Shown one piece after another: positions 9,079-19,112 of a stretch of 64,000 bases of DNA (positions are counted from its first letter, which is position 1; the number at the start of each line of letters is the position of its first letter). The DNA is taken from positions 22,079 to 86,078 of the forward strand of contig WSYH01002475.1 in assembly GCA_036426205.1 (NCBI GenBank). Direction: 5' to 3'. A program made the translations under genes and the position numbers. The notes beneath the pieces are model-generated. The model searched no databases, had not been told where the DNA came from, and was given only the letters and a program-made list of their open reading frames with translations. Source of the DNA: Ascaphus truei. Lineage: Eukaryota; Chordata; Amphibia; Anura; Ascaphidae.

Positions 9079-11730
9079 TGTAACGGGTATTCCACCCCAC
9101 CCAATCTCATATATAGTGTGGGTGAGTAGAACATGCAGTGTTACCGGTGTGGTGCATTACCTGTTGGCTCGCAGGAGGGCTGAGCTTCCGCCACGGGGAA
9201 CCTGGGGCAATTATACTAGGGGTAACCACTTACTCAATAGGTGCAGCGCCTCCACCTGCGATGGCTCCCACCAGAGGGGGAGTGGATCCTCGCAGGACAA
9301 ACACAATGATCACATACACAATGGAGTATAATAACTAAGGACTTTACTAACATGTAATACGACACATCACATTCATAACATAACCTGTGTCCCTCTCAGG
9401 AGGAGACACTAACCGTGACGTCTCGCAGGACGATTCCCCAACACTAGGTGATCCCACCCAGTGTCCAAAGAACCCCACCCAATGTCCCGCACTCTTGCAG
9501 AGAGTCAATGGGTGACTGCGCAGTCACTATTAAGCTAAGGGCCCGGTGGTGCACTTAGAACTGTAGATACCTGCCGAGCACTCCAGTGCTCGGGTCAGCA
9601 ATGCTTCACAAAGGGTCAGACGCGTGATGAATCCGTCTGATCCTATCCTGGCGATATTCTCTGTGGACTCCCAACGTGGGTCCGAACTCCGTCACTGGAA
9701 CCGCAGCATCCGCTGAGTCCCTCTCTAACGATACAGCAACGTGACACACCCTGCACTACAGGCCGTCCCTATAGCACAGCATCCTTAAGTGGCTTAAGGG
9801 TCAATCTCCTAGGGCCTTCGGGGTTGCCCATCCTATATAGGTAGGTCTTGTACCCACCCTACTCATAATACGGGCCCTGGGCCATCGATCCCCGGACTGG
9901 TTACCGCTATGAACCCCCCCCAGTTGCCTCGTACTACGCGCAACGCCGGCCTGGGCAATGGCTCCCCGGATTGGTTACCGCTATGAACCCTCGCCTCGCC
10001 ACTCGCAACATGGACCCTGGGCTATGGCTCCCCGGACTGGTTACCGCTATGAACCCCCCAGCTGTCTCGTGCCACTAACTTACAACAGGACCCTGGGCTA
10101 TGGCTCCCCGGATTGGTTACCGCTATGAAACCCCCCAGTTGTCTCTATCTTCCCTTCTGTTCCCCAGTTCCAACTAAAGTAAGTGACAGGTTCCCTATCC
10201 TGAGGGCTGTCCCTGGCAACACTCACACTACTGGGGGACTCAGGGCTATCTTGGGCCAAGGGGGTGCTGGCCTAGTACAGGGAGTCCCTCGCTCCTGTAC
10301 CCTACCTCCTTCCCTTGTCTGCTCCTTGCTCTGACTGCACACGTAGCTGCAAGCCCGCCAAATGTATCCACTTCTCCTCCTGGCAGTCCTACAGCCCTAT
10401 TGGCTCCTACGAGGCACCTGGTGCCTCCCTCGCTAAGCACTATGGGAATTGTAGTCCCTGGGCGCCTGTAATAACATTGGGGCGCGTGATGAATCCGTCT
10501 GATCCTATCCTGGCGATATTCTCTGTGGACTCCCAACGTGGGTCCGAACTCCGTCACTGGAACCGCAGCATCCGCTGAGTCCCTCTCTAACGATACAGCA
10601 ACGTGACACACCCTGCACTACAGGCCGTCCCTATAGCACAGCATCCTTAAGTGGCTTAAGGGTCAATCTCCTAGGGCATTCGGGGTTGCCTATCCTATAT
10701 AGGTAGGTCTTGTACCCACCCTACTCATAATACGGGCCCTGGGCCATGGATCCCCGGACTGGTTACCGCTATGAACCCCCCCAGTTGCCTCGTACTACGC
10801 GCAACGCCGGCCTGGGCAATGGCTCCCCGGATTGGTTACCGCTATGAACCCCCCCCCTCGCCTCGCCACTCGCAACACGGACCCTGGGCTATGGCTCCCC
10901 GGACTGGTTACCGCTATGAACCCCCCAGCTGTCTCGTGCCACTAACTTACAACAGGACCCTGGGCTATGGCTCCCCGGATTGGTTACCGCTATGAAACCC
11001 ACCAGTTGTCCCTATCTTCCCTTCTGTTCCCCAGTTCCAACTAAAGTAAGTGACAGGTTCCCTATCCTGAGGGCTGTCCCTGGCAACACTCACACTACTG
11101 GGGGACTCAGGGCTATCTTGGGCCAAGGGGGTGCTGGCCTAGTACAGGGAGTCCCTCGCTCCTGTACCCTACCTCCTTCCCTTGTCTGCTCCTTGCTCTG
11201 ACTGCACACGTAGCTGCAAGCCCGCCAAATGTATCCACTTCTCCTCCTGGCAGTCCTACAGCCCTATTGGCTCCTATGAGGCACCTGGTGCCTCCCTCGC
11301 TAAGCACTATGGGAATTGTAGTCCCTGGGCGCCTGTAATAACATTGGGGCCGCATGCGTGCCTTTCCTACACCTGCACTAACCCCTAATGGCCGCCGCAA
11401 CATCCCTCTCACTGTCCCTACTCTCGCGCGACTCTCCTGGCTGGCTCCTACACTCGCGCGATCACTGCGCATGCGCGAGTGGTGGAGTAATGGCGGCGCT
11501 CTCTTCGCCGGCCGCCGGGACCTTAGAGACGTGACCGCGGCCTTAGCAACGGCCCGATCGCGTCCCCGGCAACCGGCCCGCTCGCGGAGACAGCGCACCG
11601 CTCCCTGCAACGGCCCCCACCCTTGGGATGGCCGTCGGGTCTGCCGCTGGCCTCCGGCAGCACCCGGCATCTCTCCTGGCCACGGAGGCTCCCTAGGAGG
11701 ACGAAGGGGGAAACAGGTGACCTGGCTACA
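9079..11730 (-). mobile_element. 5' LTR B with internal ~863-bp tandem duplication
   Basis: It starts TGTAACGGG and ends GGCTACA. It is 2652 bp against 1789 bp for LTR A. The extra ~863 bp is a direct duplication: sequence starting at GCGTGATGAATCCGTCTGAT near 9623 restarts near 10484, so the 70-75-bp array (about 9870-10135 and 10730-11005) and the ZNF143-type box (10437-10455 and 11304-11322) are both doubled. The NRF1-like site is at 11466-11477. The two halves are nearly identical, implying a recent duplication or a collapsed or expanded assembly. Confidence 0.88.
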
Positions 11731-12190
11731 TATAATTAAATTAAGTGAATCGTTATATACTGTATATGCACATCATATGGATAGATTAGATGGATAGACA
11801 GTAACCCTTCCTGTCTGGCTCCAGTGGAAATTATGGACTCCAGGAACTTTATAGTTATGAATATGCTTGAATTTATGTGCATGTTGTTAGAATCACAACT
11901 TACTGCATTCTGCCCATCCCATATGTATGCTTCAGTGCTGGGGTAGCAGGGGGTGAATCCAGTGGGTGGATTCCGTCAGTTCGCACCAGTTCGGCGAACC
12001 TGTACCTAGAATTTCCCATGTTCGCCGAACCAGTGCAAGAAGTGAGAAAGCTGGGCTTCTGCTAAAGGGCTGGGCATCTTGATCCATCATGATTGGCTGC
12101 ATTACACAGCAGCAGCTAATCAGGAGGAGGTGGCAGGAGTCTGGGGGTGGGGCCAAAGAGCAGAGGAAAAGCATTCAGCAGAGACAGATG
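11731..12190. other. Unassigned spacer with short inverted repeat
   Basis: No supported gene. Around 11988-12038 GTTCGGCGAAC and GTTCGCCGAAC occur ~30 bp apart as an inverted pair within CCAGTTCG / CGAACCAGTG context. No protein homology was recognised. Confidence 0.5.
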
Positions 12191-12500
12191 AGGCTGTGTC
12201 CTGGCTGTGTCCTGACTGTCTGTGTCCTGACTGCCTGCGTGTCTCCTGCTCTCTGTGTCCTGGCTGACTGTGTCCTGTGTGTCCTGCCTCTGCCTCTGTC
12301 CTAACTGTGTCCTGTGTGTATTTGTTCTGTTGTGTGTGTGTGTGTATTTGTTCTGGTTTGTGTATTTTTATTCTGGTTTGTGTGTGTGTGTTTGTTCTGG
12401 TGTGTGTGTGAGTGTTTGTTCTGGTGTGTGTGTGTTTGTTCTGGTTTGTGTGTATTTGTTCGCATATGTGTGTATGTGTTTACGTGTGCATGTCTGGCTA
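12191..12500. repeat. CTG/GT-rich simple-sequence tract
   Basis: Repeated TGTGTCCTG(ACTG) units (about 12195-12310) pass into TTTGTTCTGGTGTGTGTGTG-type units (about 12320-12480). Long open frames here are by-products of the repeat, not genes. Confidence 0.85.
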
Positions 12501-12529
12501 TCCAGTGGGGGTGAGAATGACAGGAAGGG

Positions 12530-13262
12530 GATGACAGGAAGAAGGGATAGTGAGAGAAGATGAAGGGAGTGGGTGAGAGAGGATGAAGGGAGGGGGGTGA
12601 GAGAGGATGAAGGGAGGGGGTGAGAGAGGATGAAGGGAGGGGGTAAGAGGATACAGGGAGGATGGTGAGAAAGGAGGGAGGGGTGACAGAGGATGAAGGG
12701 AGGGGGTGACAGAGGATGAAGGGAGGGGGGTGACCGAGGATGAAGGGAGGAGGTGACCGAGGATGAAGGGAGTGGGGATGAGAGGATGTAGGGAGGGGTG
12801 AGAGGATGAAGGGAGGGTGTGAGAGAGGATGAAGGGAGGGGGTGAGAGAGGATGAAGTGAGGTAAGAAGCTGAAGGGAGGAGGGGTGAGAGGATGAAGGG
12901 AGGAGGGGTGAGAGGATGAAGGGAGGGGAGCGAGAGAGGATAAGGGGGGTGAGAGAGGATGAGGAAGCAGGGGTGAGAGAGGATGAGGGGAGGTGGTGAG
13001 AGAGGATGGTGGAAGGGGGGGTGAGAAAGGATGGAGGAATGGGGTGACAGAGGATGAAGGGAGGGGGTGACAGAGGAAGAAGGGAGGGGGGTGACCGAGG
13101 ATGAAGGGAGGGCATGACCGAGGATGAAGGGAGTGGGGGTGAGAGGATGAAGGGAGGGGTTAGAGGATGAAGGGAAGGTGTGAGAGAGGATGAAGGGAGG
13201 GGGTGAGAGAGGATGAAGTGAGGTGAGAAGCTGAAGGGGGGGGGGGGGGGTGAGAGAGGATG
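12530..13262. repeat. Purine-rich minisatellite (~20-27-bp units)
   Basis: Dozens of degenerate copies of GAGGATGAAGGGAGGGGGTG with AGAGA- or ACAGA/ACCGA-type joints are present, plus a 14-G run near 13237. A higher-order pattern is visible: the block at about 12690-12900 resembles 13050-13230. Long minus-strand frames (Ser/Pro/His/Leu-rich) result from unit lengths near a multiple of three. It is strongly G-rich on the plus strand, so quadruplex formation is possible. Confidence 0.92.
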
Positions 13263-14090
13263 AGGTGGGGTGCAACAATCTTGGAATTTGTGAGAGAGGA
13301 GCATTAAGATCAGTATTGTTCACCATGTATAGTATATTTGATTATGCCTTGACATTGGTATGCAGGCTTATAGCGCTTTGGCCAAAGGGTTTAACTAAAT
13401 GACCAAGAAAATATTATTATTGAAGTATTTAACTTTATACTTATTAGCATATGTAGCGGGGTACCCCTTGGCTACTATTCTACCCTATGGGCTGGCAGTA
13501 AACCATGGTATTACAGGCTTGACTGTAGTTTATCATGGGGGTTTCCCCTTCACCTTCGGTACTGCACTATTATATATTATCCCGTTTACATCAACTTTAT
13601 TATAGATTATTTTCCTATTCAGATTTCTGTTATCTTGGCAGGTGCCAATGCAGGAGTGTGGCAGGGAGTCCCAAACCTGCCACAGGGTTATTGCAGTTAC
13701 TGGTTAATGTTTCACTGATGCACTTTTGCTAACGAAATCCTTCTTATAGATATGTTCCTATCATTAAACATTTTTTTTATTTTATTCCACTGCAGTGACA
13801 AAAGAAGGGCAAAACATGAGGGTCATTCACCCAAATCTTAAACAGCCCAAACTGTCTTTGAATGAAGCACCAGTAATCAAATGTGGCAAGAAAAACAGTA
13901 AGACATTTGCGACTTGAATTTTTACACATTTCTTGTACTGACCACCTTTTTTAAATGAAACTTCTTTGCTGGCACCTACCTACAAAATTTTTGCTGGAAC
14001 AAATCTGTTTCATGGTGACGGAAGTCTGTAATGGAAGGGACGTCTTCCTCCCCGCACATACGCAGAAGCACCTTCCTCTCCCAGTTTCTT
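13263..14090. other. No recognisable gene
   Basis: AT-rich sequence with short frames only; no motif was recognised and no repeat was assigned. Confidence 0.5.
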
Positions 14091-14092
14091 CA

Positions 14093-14262
14093 CTGCGCAT
14101 GCGCAGAAGTGGCCATCGCCGCATGTATTGTCAGAGGCACCCAGCGCGCATGTGCAGAGGCATCTGGTGTATGGCGCACATGCACAGAGACTTACGGCAC
14201 ACGGCGCGCATGCACAGAGGCCGCTGGAGCATTGCGGCATGCGCAGAGGTGAGACACACCAC
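14093..14262. repeat. Tandem ~30-40-bp repeat with NRF1-like motifs
   Basis: Five imperfect units contain GCGCATGCGCAGA, GCGCATGTGCAGAGGC, GCGCACATGCACAGAG, GCGCGCATGCACAGAGGC and GGCATGCGCAGAGG. At least the first unit (CTGCGCATGCGCAG) fits the NRF1 consensus. Coding frames across it are artefacts. Confidence 0.75.
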
Positions 14263-14469
14263 ACATACACACAATTAAGGGAAAGAACAAAAGATTAACA
14301 TTTCTTGTAAATGTATAATAGCATTATGTCAAAAAATAAAGAGAGAAAGGCAATCCACAATGATAGAGAGGCAATTAATATATATATATTGGATCATAGC
14401 CAAGTGCTTCCCCAATTATTGCATTAGCTGAGGAAAAAGTAAAACCAATGATGAGTAATATGAGCCTAA

Positions 14470-14548
14470 CAACTTTCACAACTTGACACAAAATTTTTTG
14501 TTATTGCTATTCAATAACAAAGATTATTGTGTCAAGTTTTGAAAGTTG
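14470..14548. repeat. Foldback element with 22-bp arms
   Basis: The arm at 14470-14491 (CAACTTTCACAACTTGACACAA) pairs with 14527-14548 with one mismatch around a 35-nt AT-rich loop. CCTAACA / TGTTAGG outside suggests longer, decayed arms. Confidence 0.75.
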
Positions 14549-14650
14549 ACAGGGGCAATTTGTTAGGTTGGAATAAGGCAGCATTTCCATATTGGAACCG
14601 GTGGAATAGTAGATAAGAGCTGGTAGATTTTAAAAGGGAAATGTTAAAAC

Positions 14651-14805
14651 GGTAAGCACGTTCTAAGTGAAACCTTTGTGTTTTGCCACTGACATTGTAT
14701 TTTGATCTTGATGTTTTTGATGGAATGAAAAACTTTTAAGAGTACTGTATAATTACAATTCAGTGACAAAACACAAAGAAGTTTCACTTAATGTGTGTGC
14801 TTACC
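14651..14805. repeat. Foldback (MITE-like) element with ~42-46-bp arms
   Basis: GGTAAGCAC...AAGTGAAACC...TTTGTGTTTTGCCACTGA (14651-14692) is repeated inverted at 14760-14805, with a few indels, around a ~67-nt loop. No ORF is present; it is a palindromic non-autonomous element or remnant. Confidence 0.75.
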
Positions 14806-15230
14806 ACACACTCCCTTTTTTTCTCCTGCACATTCTTCACTTTCTTGGAATCTGTGGCACTGCCCTCTCCTAGTTTTACACCAGATCTCTCACTGGTCCT
14901 TCAGTATCTACTTTGCAAACTCCTGCTGTACCTATAGACCTCTCTTGTGTACTTCAAGGCTCTGGTTTAGGTTTCATACTCTTCTCTGTAGATACACAAA
15001 TACTGTACACCTCATTAACTCCGTTGGCCTTTTTACCTCAGCTAGTTTCTCTATGCTAAAAAAAAAAAGTCAATCCGTAGGTTGTGACGGTCTGTGGATC
15101 ATCTCTATGCTGATGACCTAAAACTATATTTTCCTGCATCATACTTTACACCAGCAGTCAACTTACTGAATGACCCTTGGTCACCTCAAACTTAATACAG
15201 TTAAGTCCCAGCTGGACCAATTTTCTGTAC
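14806..15230 (+). pseudogene. LINE RT fragment
   Basis: At about 15099-15137 one plus-strand frame reads LYADDLKLYFPAS, the YADD active site and following beta strand of an APE-type LINE RT. Upstream frames show degraded SVLG/LYTN-like remnants. A homologous fragment lies inverted at 23640-23890, sharing the same stretch around the YADD site. Many stops and frameshifts are present. Confidence 0.65.
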
Positions 15231-15770
15231 TTTGTCAATTACATAATTTTGCAAATAATATGTTGTGACCTTTGGGGAAGCTTTTTGAATACAGCAAAGC
15301 TATCTTTCATTAAATGTACAGCCAGAATGTTACATAAAACTTGATTCTCCTCTCTTTGGAAGGTGATCAGTTAAAGATACTGTATGTGGGAATGATTGAG
15401 CTAGGCTAGGCGCATGCGCATTGGAACCTTCTTGAAACGCATACTGTATGCGTGTCATCACATCGACGGTAGGCGCATGCGCATGTGAACAGGAGACGCC
15501 CCCCGAGAAAATTATTGGTGGAACTGACTGTGGGAACTTCTTTAGGGGACTGACTGACCATTACAGTAAAACTCTTACTTTTTTTTTGATCCTCAGAAAA
15601 GAAAACTTTGTCATCTCATGCGGAAAACAGCAAATGGAGGGATTTTGATGGATAATATTGCTTTGTGTTACAATGCCTGCACATTGCTGAATCTGAGTAA
15701 AAAAAAACAAGTACCGGAGTCTACAGTTTAGTGGCCGTTGTTATTGAGTAGGGTAGAATACCTGAAACAG
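15231..15770. other. Intergenic; two NRF1-like palindromes
   Basis: No gene. GGCGCATGCGCA occurs twice, at 15409-15420 and 15472-15483, each within a TAGGCGCATGCGCAT context. Such pairs mark LTR-type or CpG promoters elsewhere in this window, but no LTR edges were found here. Confidence 0.45.
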
Positions 15771-15879
15771 TATGCTGATGTTTTCAGACCGTATACAATA
15801 CTTTTTTATATACTGTATACTGTCTAATAAACCCGAAATAATAAAAAGTATGCATTTAATCTACATGTATTATGTTAGT

Positions 15880-16270
15880 ATGGTTTCTCCTTTATTAAAG
15901 TACAGCAAGTTAAAACATGTACAGCACAACAGTATGATGTTATTAAAAAAAAATCTTTATTCAGGAAATTTAAAAACACGCAACACTCCGTATTCAAGTT
16001 AAAGCATCAAAACATTTACAGTAGGATGTGTACTGAAACAGTCAGTCAGGCCTGCACAATTCCAGTCCTCGAGGGCCGCAAACAGGCCCGGTTTTCAGGA
16101 GAGTCTTGAAAACCGGGCCTGTTTGCGGCCCTCGGGGACAGGAATTGTGCAGGTCCTGTGTACAGTAAGTAAAAACATTTCTTTATTAATACAAGTTAAA
16201 CACACAACACCCTTTATTAAAGTACAGCAAGTCAAAACATTTACAGAAACATTTAAAAAAAATAAACTAC
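15880..16270 (-). repeat. Repeated 3'-end sequence (poly(A)-signal-like) downstream of the BEN-like ORF
   Basis: CTTTATTAAAGTACAGCAAG followed by T(C/T)AAAACAT occurs at about 15891 and 16210, with a third CTTTATTAATACAAGTTAAA variant near 16180. On the minus strand these give AATAAAG-type signals downstream of the ORF stop. The foldback at 16051-16153 separates them, suggesting duplicated terminator regions. Confidence 0.5.
16051..16153. repeat. Near-perfect 47-bp hairpin element
   Basis: The arm at 16051-16097 (CCTGCACAATTCCAGTCCTC, then GAGGGCCGCAAACAGGCCCG, then GTTTTCA) is repeated inverted at 16107-16153 with only two mismatches and a 9-nt loop. The sequence resembles the ends of a widespread non-autonomous DNA element (CCAGTCCTCGAGGGCC type), here reduced to two facing ends. 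Confidence 0.85.
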
Positions 16271-16280
16271 AGTTGAACAG

Positions 16281-17687
16281 TCACGCAAATTCGATACCCA
16301 CCAGATTGTCCTTCCAGGGCCGATGACTTGTATGGAGCAAAATGCCATTAATGGAGTCTCGAACGATTTTCATTAAAGGATCTGTTATTGAAAAATAGCG
16401 CCGCAATTCCTCCACAATAGTCCTTCTTAAATTTTCAGGAAGTGCCCTTTTTTCGCGATTTCCTTCGTAGTTCACTTTGTAGACCCACCCGCAGTACACC
16501 AAGTAGGACACGTGGTGCTTAAAAATGAACATGGCATACTTGTCAATCATCATGCTATACTTCTCCCTGAGTGCCGGTGGCAGCTCGCGCAGGATGATGT
16601 CGGGCACCGTATCGATGCAAGCGTATGTAGGTTGGGTTCTGGGAGCGGGTGTTCTTCTGTGAGCGAGTGTACTTGTGGTGGCTGGTGAGGGTAGGTTGTC
16701 TGGGAGGAAGCTTTCCTCCGGTCTTGGTCGCCGTGTTGTCTCCTGGCGTGGTCTTGACGGGGTTGTCATGTCCTCCTCAACGGTATACATGTATACTACA
16801 TCTTCTGGTGGAGGGGGTGCACTTGGTGATGGAAGGTGGTCGAAGGTCCCATTCAGCACATCCATGCCACCCTCCTGCTCCGGTGTCGGGGATACAGGGG
16901 CATGAACACCGAGCAAATTATGTATCCCCGCTATGTCAGTCTCTATTTTCTCCATCCGTTGATCCATCTTCTGCATCAGTTGATCCATATTTAGCATGGT
17001 CTCCAGAAGCAGATCTTTCTTTACCAGCACAGTAAAGTTCCCGGGGATATCCACACTTAACCCATTCAGCATGCGGTCTAACGAGCTGGTTCTTGTGCAT
17101 GGGGTGCTGTGGACATCTGGGTGGATGGGTGCTATGGAGGATGAGATGGGGGTTCCATGGAGAGAAGCGGCAGCGTCGTCAAAGAAGGATGGATGAGGTG
17201 ACCTGTGGATTTCTGGGAGAGGAGAAGTGGCAGCGTCGTCGAAGAGGGATGGAGAAAGTGACCTGTGGATCTCCGGGCGAGAAGCGGCAGAGTCGTCTAA
17301 GTGTAATGGAGAAAGTGACCCGTGGATTTCAGGGGCACCAGCGGAAGCGTCGTCGAAGAGCAGTGGCGAAGATGCCCTGTGGGTTTCCGGGAGAGCAGCG
17401 GCAGCGTCGTGGACGAGTAGTGGAGAAGATGGGCTGTAGATTTCCGTGAGAGCAGCGGCAGAGTCGTAGAAGCATAAACGAGGAAGTGGCCTGCGGGTTC
17501 GAAGGGTTGGCTGCCATTTGTTTTGCGTTGTGTGTACATCACCGAATTTCTTCTTGACATAATAAGGCTTACGTATTTTAAAACCCTTAGCCTTTGGGGT
17601 CAGCAGAACGTTTTCTTTATTAGCCTTAGCCTGTCGCTTTGGCCTTGGCTTGGAAACGGCTGCCGCCGCCATTCGCTTTTTCTGCAT
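16281..17687 (-). CDS. Putative BEN-domain-like protein with Ala/Asp repeat array
   Basis: The start is chosen at MQKKRMAAAAVSKP (17687) or the next Met (17672); upstream codons lie in LTR C, inserted just 34 bp away. The protein has ~468 residues. A basic N-terminus (KPRPKRQAKANKE, KPYYVKKKFG) is followed by six degenerate ~19-residue repeats of the type FDDAAASPPEIHRSLSPSL (about residues 85-195). A segment with heptad character follows (MLNMDQLMQKMDQRMEKIET), then a Pro/Thr-rich linker. The C-terminal globular region (about residues 360-468) includes KRALPENLRRTIVEELRRYF and ITDPLMKIVRDSINGILLH, resembling the BEN DNA/protein-interaction domain. There is no stop inside. It may be an accessory ORF of a DNA transposon with the divergent transposase at 19113. 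The BEN call is tentative. Confidence 0.55.
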   Translation of the reverse strand: MQKKRMAAAAVSKPRPKRQAKANKENVLLTPKAKGFKIRKPYYVKKKFGDVHTTQNKWQPTLRTRRPLPRLCFYDSAAALTEIYSPSSPLLVHDAAAALPETHRASSPLLFDDASAGAPEIHGSLSPLHLDDSAASRPEIHRSLSPSLFDDAATSPLPEIHRSPHPSFFDDAAASLHGTPISSSIAPIHPDVHSTPCTRTSSLDRMLNGLSVDIPGNFTVLVKKDLLLETMLNMDQLMQKMDQRMEKIETDIAGIHNLLGVHAPVSPTPEQEGGMDVLNGTFDHLPSPSAPPPPEDVVYMYTVEEDMTTPSRPRQETTRRPRPEESFLPDNLPSPATTSTLAHRRTPAPRTQPTYACIDTVPDIILRELPPALREKYSMMIDKYAMFIFKHHVSYLVYCGWVYKVNYEGNREKRALPENLRRTIVEELRRYFSITDPLMKIVRDSINGILLHTSHRPWKDNLVGIEFA

Positions 17688-17721
17688 ATATATATTGTAA
17701 CTATATAATACAGTATATATA

Positions 17722-18966
17722 TGTAACGGGTATTCCCTGTGAATACAGATGCTACTACCTGCTGTGTATACCTGTGTGGCTCTCAGGAGCCTAAGCCTCC
17801 ACTCGGGGAGCCTGGGGTACATACATATAACACGATCTCGTGGTGCAACGCCTCCACCTGCGATGGCTCCCGCCAGAGGAGGAGTGGTTCCTCGCAGGAC
17901 AAATATATATATATATCACTCCACACACTTCATGTATAATAACCAATGACTTTACTGTAGCAATACTTATTCATATATCAACAGGTGTCCCTCTCTAGAG
18001 GAGACACTAACTACTGCATCTCGCAGGACGCTCCCACCTGCACCGGGTGATCCCACCATGTATCCAGTAACCTCACACAATACGTCCTGCACCCTTAAAG
18101 GGAGATGATATGTGTGACTGCGCAGCCACTAGTCCCGTATGAATATAATATATATGTAGGATCGTTGGTGCACTAGGTGATGGTTACCTGCCGAGCACTC
18201 CAGTGCCCGGGCCTGCCAAGGAGCTTCACAAAGGATCCGAAGGCTGACGAATACAGGAACTACCGTCTGGGGCGATCCCACCCGGATGGCTGCTGCAGCG
18301 GCAGCAGAAGTCTGAGCCCAAACCTCTGGATGGACGCACAGCGTCCGCTATGTCCCTAGCTGACTCTGGGTAGTATGGAGCAGGGTCCCTAACCTGGGCC
18401 CTACAACACTCAATAGTACTGGTGACTCAGGGCTATCTGGGGCCTAGGGGGCTGCTGGCCTAGTGCAGGGAGTCACTGGCTCCTGCACCCTACCTCCTTC
18501 CCCTAGCTGCTCCTGACGCTGACTAACGTGCTCCAAACCCCGCGAAAAGTATCTATTCTCCTTAGCAGGGAGATGCTGTAGCCCTATTGGCTCGCTGGGG
18601 TCACGTGGGGCACTCCTGAGGCTCATGGGAGATGTAGTCCCTTCTGTGAGCCCCCTCCTGATTGGCCCTCGTTCGCGTGTGTCTCCTGCGCATGCGCGAA
18701 CTTCCCTGCTGGCCACCGCACCGAGATTTTCACTGCGCATGTGCCAACAACTAGAAGATGGCGGCGCCCTCGCTGCCCTGCTTTGGGAGCGCCGGGAACC
18801 CTAACAACGCGATCGCGGCCCTGGCAACCGGCCGCACGCATCCCCGGCAGGATCCTGACCGCCCTCACTCTTTCGATCGGCCAACGGGACCGCCATTGGG
18901 CTCGGCGGCACCCGCGATCGCCAGAAAGGTGAGGGGGGCTTGGCAGGCAGGGGGGACCTGGCTACA
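17722..18966 (-). mobile_element. Solo LTR C (1245 bp)
   Basis: It starts TGTAACGGGTATTCC, like LTR A, and ends GGACCTGGCTACA. The flanking 4-mers are TATA and TCTA, so a one-mismatch target duplication is possible. It shares the CGCCTCCACCTGCGATGGCT block with LTRs A and B but is otherwise diverged. It carries an NRF1-like site (TGCGCATGCGCG, 18687-18698), a YY1-like AGATGGCGGC (about 18756) and a ZNF143-like GGGAGATGTAGT (about 18627). It lies between the minus-strand BEN-like ORF and the plus-strand transposase, probably in their shared upstream region. Confidence 0.82.
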
Positions 18967-19112
18967 TCTATATTGTTTATATTGCTGATTAATAGAACTA
19001 TATATTGTGTAGATCTATCAAATTGTATACTATTTTTACTGCAAATGATGTGCTGTGCTTGTGGACTACTGCACTGTAACTTACCGGATTGTTGTTTTTC
19101 TGTACATTGTAG

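Larger units (their letters stand above)
6289..11730 (-). mobile_element. LTR retrotransposon with Gag-like ORF, no pol; 3' LTR truncated
   Basis: The order on the plus strand is an LTR remnant (6289-6715, matching LTR A 2191-2617), an internal region (6716-9078) and a full LTR B (9079-11730). The internal frame is on the minus strand, so LTR B is the 5' LTR and the left copy is the 3' LTR, which has lost most of its sequence at the TG microsatellite. Next to the 3' LTR the minus strand reads CCAGGGGGAGAG, a good polypurine tract. Next to the 5' LTR it reads TTTGGAGGCGCTGCTGAGAT, a candidate primer-binding site starting TGG. No protease, RT or integrase motif is visible in the 2363-bp interior, so it is probably non-autonomous. 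Confidence 0.82.

Noticed and set aside
12301..13326. Two long Ser/Pro/His/Leu-rich minus-strand frames (341 and 268 codons)
   Set aside because: They translate the purine-rich minisatellite in two registers; composition and periodicity come from the repeat and no domain is visible.
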